NCBI RefSeq assembly: GCF_019683635.1
Contig: NZ_JADGIA010000002.1
Location: 28,327 to 92,326 of the forward strand
DNA: 64,000 bases
Reading direction: 5' to 3'
DNA from: Thermogemmatispora sp.
GTDB lineage: Bacteria; Chloroflexota; Ktedonobacteria; Ktedonobacterales; Ktedonobacteraceae
This document shows positions 43,765-54,000 of the stretch, in pieces (position 1 is the stretch's first letter; every line of letters starts with the position of its first letter). The position numbers and the translations under genes are program-made. Under the pieces are notes generated by a model. That model saw only the letters and a program-made list of their open reading frames with translations, did no database searches and was not told the DNA's origin.

Positions 43765-44508
43765 CTAGCCTTCCTGGGGAGGGCCTCCCCCAGAGTGACT
43801 GAGCCGTCGCAGCTCAAGCAGCTCGCGTGCACGCCAGCGCTCGATGGCCTCGATAACAAGCGAGTGCTCGACCGCCTTGATGCGCTCGTGCAGCGTCTCC
43901 TCGCTGTCGCCCTCCTGAATAGGCACCTCCGCCCGGCAGAGCACCGGCCCGGCGTCGACCGCCGGCGTAACATAATGGACGGTGCTCCCCGTGACTCTGA
44001 CCCCGGCCTCTAACGCCTGACGGACAGCGTGCAGACCACGAAAGGCCGGGATCGCGCTGCCGTCGCTGGCGATATACACGTCGGCGCTGGGATCATCGGG
44101 CAGAAGTGCCGGATGCAGGTTGATCACCCGCCGCGGGAAGCGTGCCAGAAAATCGGCGCTCAGGATGCGCATCCAGCCCGCCAGCACCACCAGATCGACG
44201 CGGAAAAGCTCCAGCAAGGCCGCGAGACGTCGCTCTCCCTCTTCGCGCTCGCGCCACGGCAGGTAGATCGCCGGTAGGCGATGCTTGAGGGCGCGCTGCA
44301 GGCCAGCCGCCCCGGCCACATTACTCACCACCAGAGCGATCTCTACCGCCTGCAACCGCGCGCTCTCGCAGGCATCGATGATGGCCTGAAGGTTGGTCCC
44401 GCTGCCGGAGATTAATACCCCCAGGCGCAAATGAGGCAAGGCTTGCGCCTCGCTGGTTGGCCCTGCCTGACTCGCGTTCACCTCGGCTCTAGGCACCGGC
44501 TCCACCAT
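43765..44508 (-). CDS. purN: Phosphoribosylglycinamide formyltransferase
   Basis: Transfers a formyl group from 10-formyl-THF to GAR in step 3 of purine synthesis. Marks: LGVLISGSGTNLQAIIDAC near residue 25, VVLAGWMRIL, NLHPALLP (catalytic Asn-His) and the late Asp in HYVTPAVDAGPVL. The frame extends upstream to 44733 inside purE, but that part is a shadow. The start at 44508 has GAGGTG 7 nt upstream and overlaps the end of purE by 20 nt. The 247 residues are longer than usual (about 200) at both ends. Last gene of the operon. Confidence 0.93.
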   Translation of the reverse strand: MVEPVPRAEVNASQAGPTSEAQALPHLRLGVLISGSGTNLQAIIDACESARLQAVEIALVVSNVAGAAGLQRALKHRLPAIYLPWREREEGERRLAALLELFRVDLVVLAGWMRILSADFLARFPRRVINLHPALLPDDPSADVYIASDGSAIPAFRGLHAVRQALEAGVRVTGSTVHYVTPAVDAGPVLCRAEVPIQEGDSEETLHERIKAVEHSLVIEAIERWRARELLELRRLSHSGGGPPQEG

Positions 44509-44986
44509 GACCGCGCACCTCAGCATCGGCGCGCTCCAGCTCGGCAGCAAAGCGCTCGCGGTAGGTTGCCAGCCGTTGGGCCAGGTCCTGGTCAAAAAGC
44601 GCCAGCATCTTGGCCGCCAGCAGGGCCGCCCCGTCTGGCTCCAAAATCGTCGGCGAAGCGATACCTGACGGCAGACGCAGCGACGACAGGACATCCATCC
44701 CTGCGAAACGATCGCTGTAGGGTGGACAGGCAATCACCGGAAAGCGGGTATTGGCATCAACTACTGCCGACAGGGCATTGGAGCGCCCGGCAATGGTAAT
44801 ATAGACAATGGGGTCGCTGCTTCCCTCGTAGCTTTCCAAGATCTCCAGCAGACGGCGCGTGGCCTTGTGGGCCGAACAGACGCGCAGCTCATAGGGAAGA
44901 TTCAGCTCCTGCAGCGTCTTGACAATGCTCTCCGCATGGCCACGATCGCCTTTGCTCCCCATGATGATCACGACTTTGGCTGCCAT
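44489..44986 (-). CDS. purE: AIR carboxylase, class II PurE
   Basis: Makes CAIR from AIR. The sequence fits class II (direct CO2-using) rather than the usual bacterial class I mutase. It reads GSKGDRGHAE, ELRVCSAHKATRR, AGRSNALSAV, NTRFPVIACPP and DVLSSLRLPSGI, close to the PurE half of animal PAICS. Class II enzymes do not need PurK, and no purK is present in this operon. Usual length (165 residues). It is between purD and purN; a GAAGGAG lies about 13 nt before the ATG. Confidence 0.9.
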   Translation of the reverse strand: MAAKVVIIMGSKGDRGHAESIVKTLQELNLPYELRVCSAHKATRRLLEILESYEGSSDPIVYITIAGRSNALSAVVDANTRFPVIACPPYSDRFAGMDVLSSLRLPSGIASPTILEPDGAALLAAKMLALFDQDLAQRLATYRERFAAELERADAEVRGHGGAGA

Positions 44987-45091
44987 AATAAGCTGATAAT
45001 CTCCTTCTCTAGTGAAATGTTCAAATCAGGCGAGATTGCCTGCAATTCTCCAGAAGTCAGACCTCATTGCTATTCGCTTGCTAGTCCCGGT

Positions 45092-46363
45092 CTAAGACTG
45101 CAACGCGCGCAGGCCACGTTTGGCAATATCACGGCGGTAGTGCATGCCCTCGAAGCGAATCAGGTGGGCTGCTTCGTAGGCGCGCTCCAGTGCCTCTGCG
45201 AGCGTCGTTCCATAAGCGGCCACGCTCAGGACGCGCCCACCAGCCGTTACCAGCTCGCCATCACGCAGAGCCGTGCCGGCGTGGAAGACCTGCACCTGCT
45301 CCAGGCGTCCCGCTTCGGCCAGGCCCTGGATAGGCAGACCTGTGCGATAGCTGCCTGGATAGCCGCCCGAGGCTAGCGTCAGGCTGACCGCGTAGCCCGG
45401 ATGCCAGAGAGAGTCGCTCGCCAGACGCTCGGGCGCTTGCAGCAGATCGAGCAGATCGGCCTTCAGCAAGAGCATCATGGCTTGCGTCTCAGGGTCTCCG
45501 AAGCGTGTATTGTGCTCCAGCACCATCGGTCCGTGCTCGGTCAGCATGATATTCGAATAGAGAACGCCCGAGAAAGTGATCCCGCGCTCCTCCAGGGCGC
45601 GTAGTGTCGAGGCGATGATGTGCTCGTGAACAATACGCTCGGTCTCGGCGCTCACAAAAGGCAGCGGAGCATAGGCCCCCATGCCACCCGTATTGAGGCC
45701 CTCGTCGTTATCCAGGGCACGCTTATGATCCTGCGTCAGAACCAGCGGCACGAAGCTGGTCCCATTGCAGATCGCCGTCGAACCGATTTCATCTCCCTGC
45801 AAATAGTCCTCGATGACCACTGCCTCGCCGGCGCTGCCGAAGATCCGCTCAACCATCATCTGCCGCACCGCCGTTCGAGCGGTCTCCAGGTCCAGAGCTA
45901 CGATGGCCCCTTTGCCAGCGGCATTGCCGTCGGCCTTGACAACCACGGGGGCGCCGTGCTCCTCCAGGTATGCTAAAGCGGCGGCGGGATCGCGAAAGGT
46001 CCGATGCTGTGCTGTAGGAATACCCGCCGTCTCCATCAGCTCTTTGGCGAAAGCCTTACTGCCCTCCAGCATAGCACCGGCTTGTGTTGGCCCAAAGATC
46101 GGCAGGCCCCGGGCACGGAAAACATCGACAAGGCCAGCGATTAAGGGCGCCTCGGGACCGACCACCGTCAGCTCGATCGCCTGTCGCTCGGCAAAATCGG
46201 CCAGCCGTTCCAGCTCGTTTAAGCCAATGGGCACGCACTCGGCCAGCGTAGCCATGCCTGGATTGCCTGGAGCGGCCCAGAGCTGCCTGACGCGCCGGCT
46301 CTGGGCCAGCTTCCAGAGGAGCGCATGCTCGCGCGCTCCCGAACCAATTACCAGTACACGCAT
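45092..46363 (-). CDS. purD: Phosphoribosylamine-glycine ligase
   Basis: The ATP-grasp enzyme that joins glycine to phosphoribosylamine (step 2). Marks: MRVLVIGSGAREHALLWKLA at the start, GPTQAGAMLEGSKAFAKELM, VVKADGNAAGKGA and the HNTRFGDPETQAMM signature. Start at 46363 is preferred (AAGGAGG upstream) over 46402. Length 423 residues as usual. It is in the middle of the operon with gaps of about 105-150 nt on each side. Confidence 0.95.
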   Translation of the reverse strand: MRVLVIGSGAREHALLWKLAQSRRVRQLWAAPGNPGMATLAECVPIGLNELERLADFAERQAIELTVVGPEAPLIAGLVDVFRARGLPIFGPTQAGAMLEGSKAFAKELMETAGIPTAQHRTFRDPAAALAYLEEHGAPVVVKADGNAAGKGAIVALDLETARTAVRQMMVERIFGSAGEAVVIEDYLQGDEIGSTAICNGTSFVPLVLTQDHKRALDNDEGLNTGGMGAYAPLPFVSAETERIVHEHIIASTLRALEERGITFSGVLYSNIMLTEHGPMVLEHNTRFGDPETQAMMLLLKADLLDLLQAPERLASDSLWHPGYAVSLTLASGGYPGSYRTGLPIQGLAEAGRLEQVQVFHAGTALRDGELVTAGGRVLSVAAYGTTLAEALERAYEAAHLIRFEGMHYRRDIAKRGLRALQS

Positions 46364-46515
46364 GGTCAGTAGCTCCTCCTTATGCCCCGCATCACTCCTC
46401 ACACTGTACGTTGTGGCATCTTACCCTCAAGAGGGGAGAATCAGCTTTCACTCTTATTCACGTTCATCTTGGCCTGTCTGTCTGCCGGTCTTGCTCTGTC
46501 CTCTCTCCTCTGGCC

Positions 46516-48069
46516 TCATGAGTGCGAGGGTTGACGCATGAGCGGCAGGGGAGAAGATTCGTCGGCAGCCACGAGCGGATCAAAGGGCCAGCCCTCACGG
46601 CGCATGCAGCCGTAGCAAAACTCGCGATGCAGCAGCTTCTCATAGAAAGCCGGCTCCTCGCCCTCAACTGGCTCTGCCTGGTCCGCTTCCGCTGCTGCCA
46701 CTACCGACTCCGTCCGCCTGCTCGCATGGCGAACCGAGGCGATGGCGCGACCCAGGCCGGCGATACTGAGGTAACCCAGGCTATCGACGCCGATATAATC
46801 GGCCACCCCCTGAATGCTGCGTCCAGCCGCGACCAGCTCGCTCTCATGGGGGATATCAATGCCGAAGTAGCATGGATGGCGCAGTGGCGGTGCACTCGAC
46901 CGCAAATGGATCTCGCGCACTCCCTGATGGCGCAGAGCTGCCACCAGACGCTTCATGGTGTTGCCGCGCACAATCGAATCGTCGACAATGACCAGACGCT
47001 GGCCCTCGACCTTGGGGCGCACAAAATTGAATTTGAGATCGACCTCCATCTGACGCAGACGCTGATCGGGTTTAATGAAGGTGCGATCGCTATAGCGGTT
47101 CTTAATAATCGCCTGGCCGTAGGGAATACCCGAAGCGGCAGCGTAGCCCAAAGCTGCCGGGATCGACGAATCGGGCACCGGTACCACCAGATCAGCCTCC
47201 ACCGGGTGCTCGCGGGCCAGCTCGCGGCCCAAAGCCTCGCGGACCAGGTAGACGTAGCGATTGTTCACGTAGCTGGTGGCATCTGAAAAATAGATATACT
47301 CGAAGACGCAGAGCGTCTGGCGCGGGGCCTGAACCAGAATCTCGGAGTGCAGGCCCTGCTCATCGATCGTGATCAGCTCGCCTGGCTCGACATTGCGCAC
47401 AAAGGTGGCCCCAATGCGATCGAAAGCGCAGGACTCCGAGGCAGCGATCCAGATGTCGCCGATGCGCCCCAGACAGAGCGGACGCATGCCCCAGGGATCA
47501 CGTACTGCATAGAGCTTGCCCTCGGCCAGGATCACCAGGCTGTAAGCACCCTTCAATAGAGGGAAAGCCATCAGCATGCGCTCGCGCAGCGTGGCGCCCT
47601 CCGCCAGCAAGAGCAAGAGAGCGATGGCCTCGCTGTCCGTTGTCGAAGAGAGCAGATGCTGCGGCAGGCGCGCACGCAGGGCCGGACCATTCACCAGGTT
47701 GCCGTTATGGGCTACCGCAATCGCTCCAGGGCGTGCACCGTCCCGGCTCTCGGCATTGTCGCCGACCACGAACGGGCCTGCGTTCTCAACGCAGCTAGAG
47801 CCGGTGGTTGAATAGCGGACATGGCCAATGCCGCAGCGCGTGGCTGGCAGGCCCTGACCCATGTCTGCAAAGACCTCGCGCACCTTGCCCATGCCCACAC
47901 GGTGGGTAATGCAGCCCCTCTGATCATACACCGCCATGCCCGCGCTCTCCTGGCCGCGGTGCTGCAAAGCCGTCAGCGCCAGTGTCAGATACTGACGCAC
48001 ATCGATACTCTCTTCTCCCGGCCTGGCATAGATCCCAACAATACCGCAGGCATCGCGCAGTCGCTCCAT
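46516..48069 (-). CDS. purF: Amidophosphoribosyltransferase
   Basis: Commits PRPP to purine synthesis with glutamine as amino donor. The N-terminal nucleophile Cys is at residue 8 (MERLRDACGIVGIY), so a seven-residue propeptide must be removed. The PRPP-binding motif is VIVDDSIVRGNTMK. Cys residues in LCVFEYIYF, HPCYFGIDIP and EFCYGC match the four ligands of the 4Fe-4S cluster in the Bacillus-type enzyme, so it is probably oxygen-sensitive and cluster-containing. Length 517. A stable hairpin separates it from purC. Confidence 0.95.
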   Translation of the reverse strand: MERLRDACGIVGIYARPGEESIDVRQYLTLALTALQHRGQESAGMAVYDQRGCITHRVGMGKVREVFADMGQGLPATRCGIGHVRYSTTGSSCVENAGPFVVGDNAESRDGARPGAIAVAHNGNLVNGPALRARLPQHLLSSTTDSEAIALLLLLAEGATLRERMLMAFPLLKGAYSLVILAEGKLYAVRDPWGMRPLCLGRIGDIWIAASESCAFDRIGATFVRNVEPGELITIDEQGLHSEILVQAPRQTLCVFEYIYFSDATSYVNNRYVYLVREALGRELAREHPVEADLVVPVPDSSIPAALGYAAASGIPYGQAIIKNRYSDRTFIKPDQRLRQMEVDLKFNFVRPKVEGQRLVIVDDSIVRGNTMKRLVAALRHQGVREIHLRSSAPPLRHPCYFGIDIPHESELVAAGRSIQGVADYIGVDSLGYLSIAGLGRAIASVRHASRRTESVVAAAEADQAEPVEGEEPAFYEKLLHREFCYGCMRREGWPFDPLVAADESSPLPLMRQPSHS

Positions 48070-48102
48070 GGCTTCCTTCCTGCTTCTCCTTCAAGACGCT
48101 GC

Positions 48103-48132
48103 GGGCGGTGCAGAACGTCTACTGCACCGCCC
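48103..48132 (-). other. Intercistronic hairpin purC/purF
   Basis: A perfect 11-bp stem (GGGCGGTGCAG and its complement) with an 8-nt loop lies in the 74-nt gap between purC and purF. There is no T-run; it may stabilise or process mRNA. Confidence 0.55.
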
Positions 48133-48143
48133 TACAGCGTAGA

Positions 48144-48914
48144 TCAAATGCGAAGTTTTCCGGTCAAATCAGCCACCAGGGCATAGCGATCGGCGATTCC
48201 CTGCAGATCCTGCTCGGTGACCTCCTTGAGATTGCGGTAGACCTGCTTGTCGAGCATGCGATTCTTATCGCCGCCGGGCCAGAGTCGCCAGCTATCGTTA
48301 TCGATCACGTCGGCGACCAGCAGCTTTCCCTCGCTGTCGCGCCCGAACTCAATTTTCAAATCGACCAGCGTGACGTCCACGCTCGCCCAGGCCCGTTCGA
48401 GGGTTTCGAAGACGCGGCGCCCCTGCTCGGCCATCCAGGCGATTTCCTCGGCGGTGGCCAGGCCCATACTGATAATATCCTCGTCCCAGATCTGCGGGTC
48501 GTGGCGCGCGTCGTCCTTCAAGAAGGTCTCAATGACCACAGGGTCAAAGCGCGTCCCCTCGCTGACCTCGGGATTGCGCTTCAGATAGGAGCCGGTGGCA
48601 ATGCGGCGCTGCACATGCTCAATGGGCACCATCTGGCAGCGCTTCACCAGCAGTGTGGTATCGTTGATCTGGCGCACAAAGTGGGTAGGAATGCCTGCCG
48701 CGTTCAGCAAACGGAAGACATTGGCCGTTGTGATAGTACTCCAGCGCCCCTTGCCGGCTAGCTCGTCGCGACGTGCCCCGTCGCCCGCCGTGATCTGGTC
48801 CTTACTGACCATATAGACCAGATTGGGGTCTTCGGGGTGGGCATAGATCTGCTTGGTCTTGCCCTCTGCCAGCAGAGGCCCAAAGGTCACCTGCTCCTCA
48901 TTCCCAGTGCTCAT
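48144..48914 (-). CDS. purC: SAICAR synthetase, PAICS-like
   Basis: Joins aspartate to CAIR with ATP. The sequence is of the animal PAICS type: EGKTKQIY, IPIEHVQRRIATGSYLKRNP-like block (here VPIEHV), FLKDDARHDPQ, TLVDLKIEFG and ADVIDNDSWRLWPGGDKN. Typical bacterial PurC proteins are shorter in these loops. Length 256. The ATG has AAGGAG 11 nt upstream. Together with the class II purE in the same operon it gives both halves of PAICS as separate proteins. Confidence 0.93.
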   Translation of the reverse strand: MSTGNEEQVTFGPLLAEGKTKQIYAHPEDPNLVYMVSKDQITAGDGARRDELAGKGRWSTITTANVFRLLNAAGIPTHFVRQINDTTLLVKRCQMVPIEHVQRRIATGSYLKRNPEVSEGTRFDPVVIETFLKDDARHDPQIWDEDIISMGLATAEEIAWMAEQGRRVFETLERAWASVDVTLVDLKIEFGRDSEGKLLVADVIDNDSWRLWPGGDKNRMLDKQVYRNLKEVTEQDLQGIADRYALVADLTGKLRI

Positions 48915-49029
48915 GCTAGTATCTGCTCCTTTCTTGCTCTATCTTGTGCTCTGCGGGTTTGCCACGGTGGAAGCTCCCTCAGCGGGCTAATGAATAGGCT
49001 GATCCTGGTCTCAGAAAGACGCTTCTCAC

Positions 49030-51012
49030 TCAGGTCAGAGTGACTCCCTCGCCCTCACGAATCTCGCCGATTGGTACCAGCTCGGGCACCAGGCGCAGGG
49101 CCTGGTCCACCTGGTCCTGCGCAACTACCAGCACCATGCCGAGGCCCATGTTGAAGGTACGATACATCTCGGCATCGTTGATCTGGCCCAAGCGAGCGAT
49201 GAGCGTGAAGAGTGGAGGCACCGCCCAGGAGGCGGTCTCGATGACCGCCTGCGTACCTGGCGGCAGAATGCGCACAACGTTACCCTGGAAACCGCCGCCG
49301 GTGATGTGAGCCAGCCCCTTCAGAGCTGTCCCCAGCCCGGCGCGCAGGCGCATAATCTCCGACAGATAGCAGCGATGGGGACGCAGCAGAGCCTCGCCCA
49401 GCGGCTCCCCCAGCTCCGGAAAGACTGTTTCCAGCGGATAAGCGGCAAAGACGCGCCGCGCTAGCGAGTAGCCATTGGTATGCAAACCACTGGAAGGCAG
49501 CCCGAGCAAGACGTCGCCGGCGCGAATCGTTGCCGGATCGATGCGCTCCGCCGCCTCAACTGCTCCGACCAGTGTCCCGGCCAGATCAAAGCTACCGGGC
49601 ACATACATATCGGGCATCTCGGCGGTCTCTCCTCCCAGCAGGGCACAACCAACCTCTTGACAGGCCTGGGCCACGCTTGCCACAATCGTTGCCGCCTGCT
49701 CAGGGTCAAGCCGGCCCGTGGCCAGATAGTCCATGAAGAAGAGCGGCCTTGCTCCCTGGGTCAGCAAATCATTGACACAGTGGTTGACCAGATCGTAGCC
49801 AATCGTTGAAAAGCGGTCCATCTGGACCGCCAGCAGTGTTTTGGTGCCCACCCCATCGGTGGTAGCCACGAGTACTGGCTCGCGCATCTCCTTAAGCGCT
49901 TCGGCCCGGAAGGCAGCAGCAAAGGCCCCCACACCGGCTAACACTGCGGGACCGTGGGTAGCGCGCACCGCTGCCTTCATCAGCTCAACAGCATGTTCAC
50001 CCGCCTCAATATTGACCCCGCTCGTTGCGTACGAGAGAGAGGTTGGCGCCGGCTCGCGTCTTACCACGGCCACCGCCGCTGTGCGTCCTCGCTCTCCGCT
50101 CGTTGAAGCCGACATCGTCGCAGACGTGCGCAGGTGCCCAGGCTGCTCGCGACCCTCACGCTCACCATCCAGACGCGCCGTCCACATGCGCCGCCTGCTG
50201 TTCTCATCGCTACCTTCACTGCCTTCGGCAGGAACCACTGGCGGCTCTATTCCCAGCAGCTGACAGACGTAGGCAAAGGCATTCTGGAAAAGCAAGAGAC
50301 CATCAGCTGGACTGCGCTGCTGTGGATGCTGCAGCGCGCGCACATAGCGCTCGGGATGAGGCATCAGGCCCAGCACATTCCCCGCCGGATTGCAGACGCC
50401 GGCCACGTTCGCCTGGGAACCGTTAGGGTTAGCCGGATAGCCATCGCCATCGTAGAGTAGCGCAATCTGCTCGTGCTGGCGCAGCTCCTCTAGCTGCTCT
50501 GCGCTGGCTATCACAAAGCGCCCCTCGCCATGCGCTACAGGCAGTTCCAGGGGGCGATAAATGCCGCGCGTAAAGATACAGCGGCTACTTTCCGTCACCA
50601 GCGAGATCCAGCGGCATTCGAAGCGACCCGAGCTATTGAAGGTCAGGCTGGCCGTCTGGCGGAGATTCCTCCAGTCAGTATGTGGCAGCAAGCCGGCGCG
50701 CACCAACACCTGAAAACCATTGCAGATGCCCAGCAGTGGGCGGCCCTCCTCCACAAAGCGCTGCAACTGCCGCCCCAAATGCACCGTCAGATTCTTGGCC
50801 AGCAACGTTCCGGCCCCCAGATCATCGCCATATGAGAAGCCCCCAGGCAATACCAGGAAATGGTAGCTCAGCAAGCGCTCTGGCTCGCGCAGCAGCCTAT
50901 TGATATGGACTAGCTCCGTCTCAAAGCCGGCCAGACGACAGGCATAAGCCGTCTCGCGTTCACAGTTAATGCCCGGCGCACGCAGCACCAAAGCGCGCGG
51001 CACAACGCTCAT
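49030..51012 (-). CDS. purQM: PurQ-PurM fusion: FGAM synthase glutaminase + AIR synthetase
   Basis: One uninterrupted 660-codon frame. Residues 1-255 are PurQ: GGFSYGDDLGAG, nucleophile C97 in LLGICNGFQ, and H219/E221 in MPHPE. Residues about 258-324 are a charged Gly/Ser/Arg-rich linker. Residues 325-660 are PurM: TSGVNIEAGEHAV, VATTDGVGTKTLLA, LLGGETAEMPDMY and HITGGGFQGNVVR. No ribosome-binding site was found at the internal Met codons of the linker, so separate translation of PurM is unlikely. The ATG overlaps the stop of the purL gene by 4 nt. The fusion joins two consecutive steps (FGAR to FGAM to AIR), though the synthase active site is on the separate PurL. Confidence 0.93.
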   Translation of the reverse strand: MSVVPRALVLRAPGINCERETAYACRLAGFETELVHINRLLREPERLLSYHFLVLPGGFSYGDDLGAGTLLAKNLTVHLGRQLQRFVEEGRPLLGICNGFQVLVRAGLLPHTDWRNLRQTASLTFNSSGRFECRWISLVTESSRCIFTRGIYRPLELPVAHGEGRFVIASAEQLEELRQHEQIALLYDGDGYPANPNGSQANVAGVCNPAGNVLGLMPHPERYVRALQHPQQRSPADGLLLFQNAFAYVCQLLGIEPPVVPAEGSEGSDENSRRRMWTARLDGEREGREQPGHLRTSATMSASTSGERGRTAAVAVVRREPAPTSLSYATSGVNIEAGEHAVELMKAAVRATHGPAVLAGVGAFAAAFRAEALKEMREPVLVATTDGVGTKTLLAVQMDRFSTIGYDLVNHCVNDLLTQGARPLFFMDYLATGRLDPEQAATIVASVAQACQEVGCALLGGETAEMPDMYVPGSFDLAGTLVGAVEAAERIDPATIRAGDVLLGLPSSGLHTNGYSLARRVFAAYPLETVFPELGEPLGEALLRPHRCYLSEIMRLRAGLGTALKGLAHITGGGFQGNVVRILPPGTQAVIETASWAVPPLFTLIARLGQINDAEMYRTFNMGLGMVLVVAQDQVDQALRLVPELVPIGEIREGEGVTLT

Positions 51013-54000
51013 GGCAACTCTCCCTTCCAGGCAGCCTGCAGCTCAGCGATTGAAAGATCGATCAGTGTCTCCGCCCCGTGTTTGATTACAAAACGCCCGC
51101 TGGCTGTCACATGGCCGAGAGCCGCCAGCGCTGTCACACCCCCAGCCCGCATATGGGCCTCAAAAGCCTCGCGCTGACTTGGAGCCACCTCAACCAGAAA
51201 GCGCGAGGGACTTTCGCTAAAGAGCAGCACAGCAGGGCGAAATCCTTCGGCCAGCTCCTCCAAACCGGTCGCCGGCTGACGTGCCAGATCGAGACTCACG
51301 CCGAGCAGGCCAGCCAGGGCCATCTCCGCCGCCGCTACTGCCAGTCCCCCTTCCGAAAGATCGTGACAGGACTGCACCAGGCCGCGGCGAATGGCCTCCC
51401 CGAGGGCCTTCATCGTTGTTCGCGCCTGCTCAAGCTCCACCTGTGGCAGGGCCGTTGTTGGCAACAGCTCCGGGCCCACCACCTCGGCATAATGGGAGGC
51501 CGCCAGCTCATTGCGCGTCAGGCCCACCACATACAGCAGATTGCCCGCCGCCTTCAGGGCCATGTCGACCGTACGGGAAGCATCCTCAATCACTCCCAGT
51601 GCTGAAATCAGCAGCGTGGGGATCACCGGCAGACGGCGCTCACCAAAGCGATACTCATTATTCAGGCTATCCTTGCCCGAGATAAAAGGAGTGCCAAAGC
51701 CCAAAGCGGCGTCATAACAGCCACGCACCGCCCGCACCAGCATCCCAAGCTGCTCAGGATCGGCAGGATTGCCCCAGCAAAAATTGTCCAGCAGCGCTGC
51801 CCGCTCGATATCGCCGCCCAGAGCTGTCAGATTGCGCAGGGCCTCATCCACCGCGTTGAGGGCCATATGATAGGGATCGATCTTGCCGTACAGTGGATTA
51901 ATCCCATTCGTCAGCACCACCCCGGCACGCGGCGCGCTCAGGTCCTCTAGCAGCGGCTGCAAGACCGCCCCATCGCCGGGACCATTGCCGGCGCGCCCCA
52001 CCAGCGGCTTGCGCACTGTCGCCCCCTGCACCTCATGGTCGTAGCGTCGCACCACTCCCTCTTTCGAGCCAATCGTCGGGTGGCGCAACAGCGTCAACAG
52101 GACATCAGCCGCATCAGGGAGGGCCTCCGGCGAGGCCGTCGCTGACCCGACTGTGAGAGGGCGCCGTTGCCAGAGGGCCTCCAGGGTGCGCTGAGGACGG
52201 CCCTCGTGCAAGAAAACCATCTCCAGGTCGGCTACCACCTCCTCACCCCAGGTGACCGTCAGCCGCCCATCGGCAGTAAACTCGCCCAGGACTGTTGCCT
52301 CCACCTCCTCCAGCGCGCACAACTCCAGCAGCTCATCGAGGCAGGCGGGAGGGACAGCTAACACCATACGCTCCTGAGCCTCCGAGAGCCAGACCTCCCA
52401 GGGGGCCAGTCCCTGATACTTCAACGGCGCCCGCGCCAGGTCCACCCGCACCCCTGTCTGGGCGCCCATCTCACCGATCGCCGACGAGAAGCCACCCGCT
52501 CCACAATCGGTGATGGCATGATAGAGACGGCGCTCGCGGGCCTGGAGGACTACATCGGTCACCTTCTTCTCCGTGATGGGTGCTCCGATCTGCACCGCAC
52601 TACCGGCCACTGCCTGTGTCTCGCTGCTCATCTCGCCGGAAGAGAAGGTTGCACCGTGAATCCCATCGCGTCCTGTGCGACCGCCGAGGACCACCACCAG
52701 GTCGCCCGGCTCCACGGCCCGTGGATGGCTTCCATGAGGCAGCAAGCCCAGACAGCCGCAGAAGACCAGCGGATTGCACAGGTACTCACGATGGTAGAGC
52801 ACCGCCCCGTTGACTGTCGGGATGCCCATCTTATTGCCGTAGTCACGTACCCCATTCACCACCCCCGAGGCTACCCGTCGCGGAGCCAGTACACCCGGGG
52901 GTAGCTCCTCCACTGGCGTATCGGGCGGCCCGAAGCAGAGCACATCAGTACAGGCGATGGGGCGAGCCGAAACCCCCAACACATCGCGGATCACGCCGCC
53001 GACCCCCGTATTGGCCCCCCCGAACGGCTCAATCGCCGACGGATGATTATGCGTCTCCACCTTGAAAGCCAGATCATAGCCATCCGTGAACTGCACCAGC
53101 CCCGCATTATCGCTGAAGGCTGAGACCACCCAGGGGCGAGCCAGTTCGCTGGTCGCCTGCATGATGAAAGAGCGCAGCAAGCCAGGAATCGTCTCCTCGA
53201 TCGCGGTCTCCCCGGCGGGGGTCAGCTCGCGATAAACAACCGTGGCCTTAAACGTCTTGTGAGAACAATGTTCCGACCAGGTCTGCGCCAGCGTCTCCAG
53301 CTCCACATCGGTCGGAGCGCGCCCCTGCCGGCGGAAATACTCCTGGATCGCCTGCATCTCCTCTACCGTCAGCGCCAGCATTCTCTGCCTGCTCAAATTG
53401 CTCAGTTCTTCAACGTTCATTTCAGAGAGGGCCAGGCGAGCAACGTGGGGGGGAGAGGAAGGGGAGGGAGCAGGACCAGCTAAGGATAGACGAGGAGCTG
53501 AACGTCCGGAGCTGCCGGCAGCTCGCTCGCCCTCTGCTGGCAGCAAGCGATAGAACTGGATCACCGGGTTATAGAGCAAAGCCTCGGCGATTGCTCGCAC
53601 ATCCTGCCGGCTTAAGCGCTCATCCAGAAAATAACGCCGGCCCGTAGCAACTCGTTCCAGGCCGGCGATTCCAAGCAGTGAAGCGGCAAGCAAGACGCTT
53701 TCCGCCAGAGTATCAGTGACGCCTGGAAGAAAAAATACGTCTATGATATGACCAGTAGCCCCAGAGGAAGAGCGCCCAGCAGAAGGCAACAAAGAGAAGG
53801 TCTGAGTGACAGGATCAATCAGCAGCTCGCGGGCGAGGCGTGTAATCTCCTCCGGCGAGCAAGTTCCACTGAGAGAGTAGAGCTGAGCGGTGCGGAGAAA
53901 AAGGGAGGGAAGACTCTCACCGAGGGCGGCCAGCGCGGGCAGCCTGGCACGCGAGAGAAAAGACAGCTCACGGGCAAGCTGTTGGGCCGGGATGTCATAC

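Noticed and set aside
44509..44733. Upstream extension of purN
   Set aside because: The residues are a shadow of purE in another frame (Trp/Arg/Cys-rich); the start at 44508 has its own ribosome-binding site.
46522..47286. 254-codon plus-strand frame
   Set aside because: Antisense shadow of purF.
47982..48761. 259-codon plus-strand frame across purF/purC
   Set aside because: Crosses two certain purine genes on the other strand.
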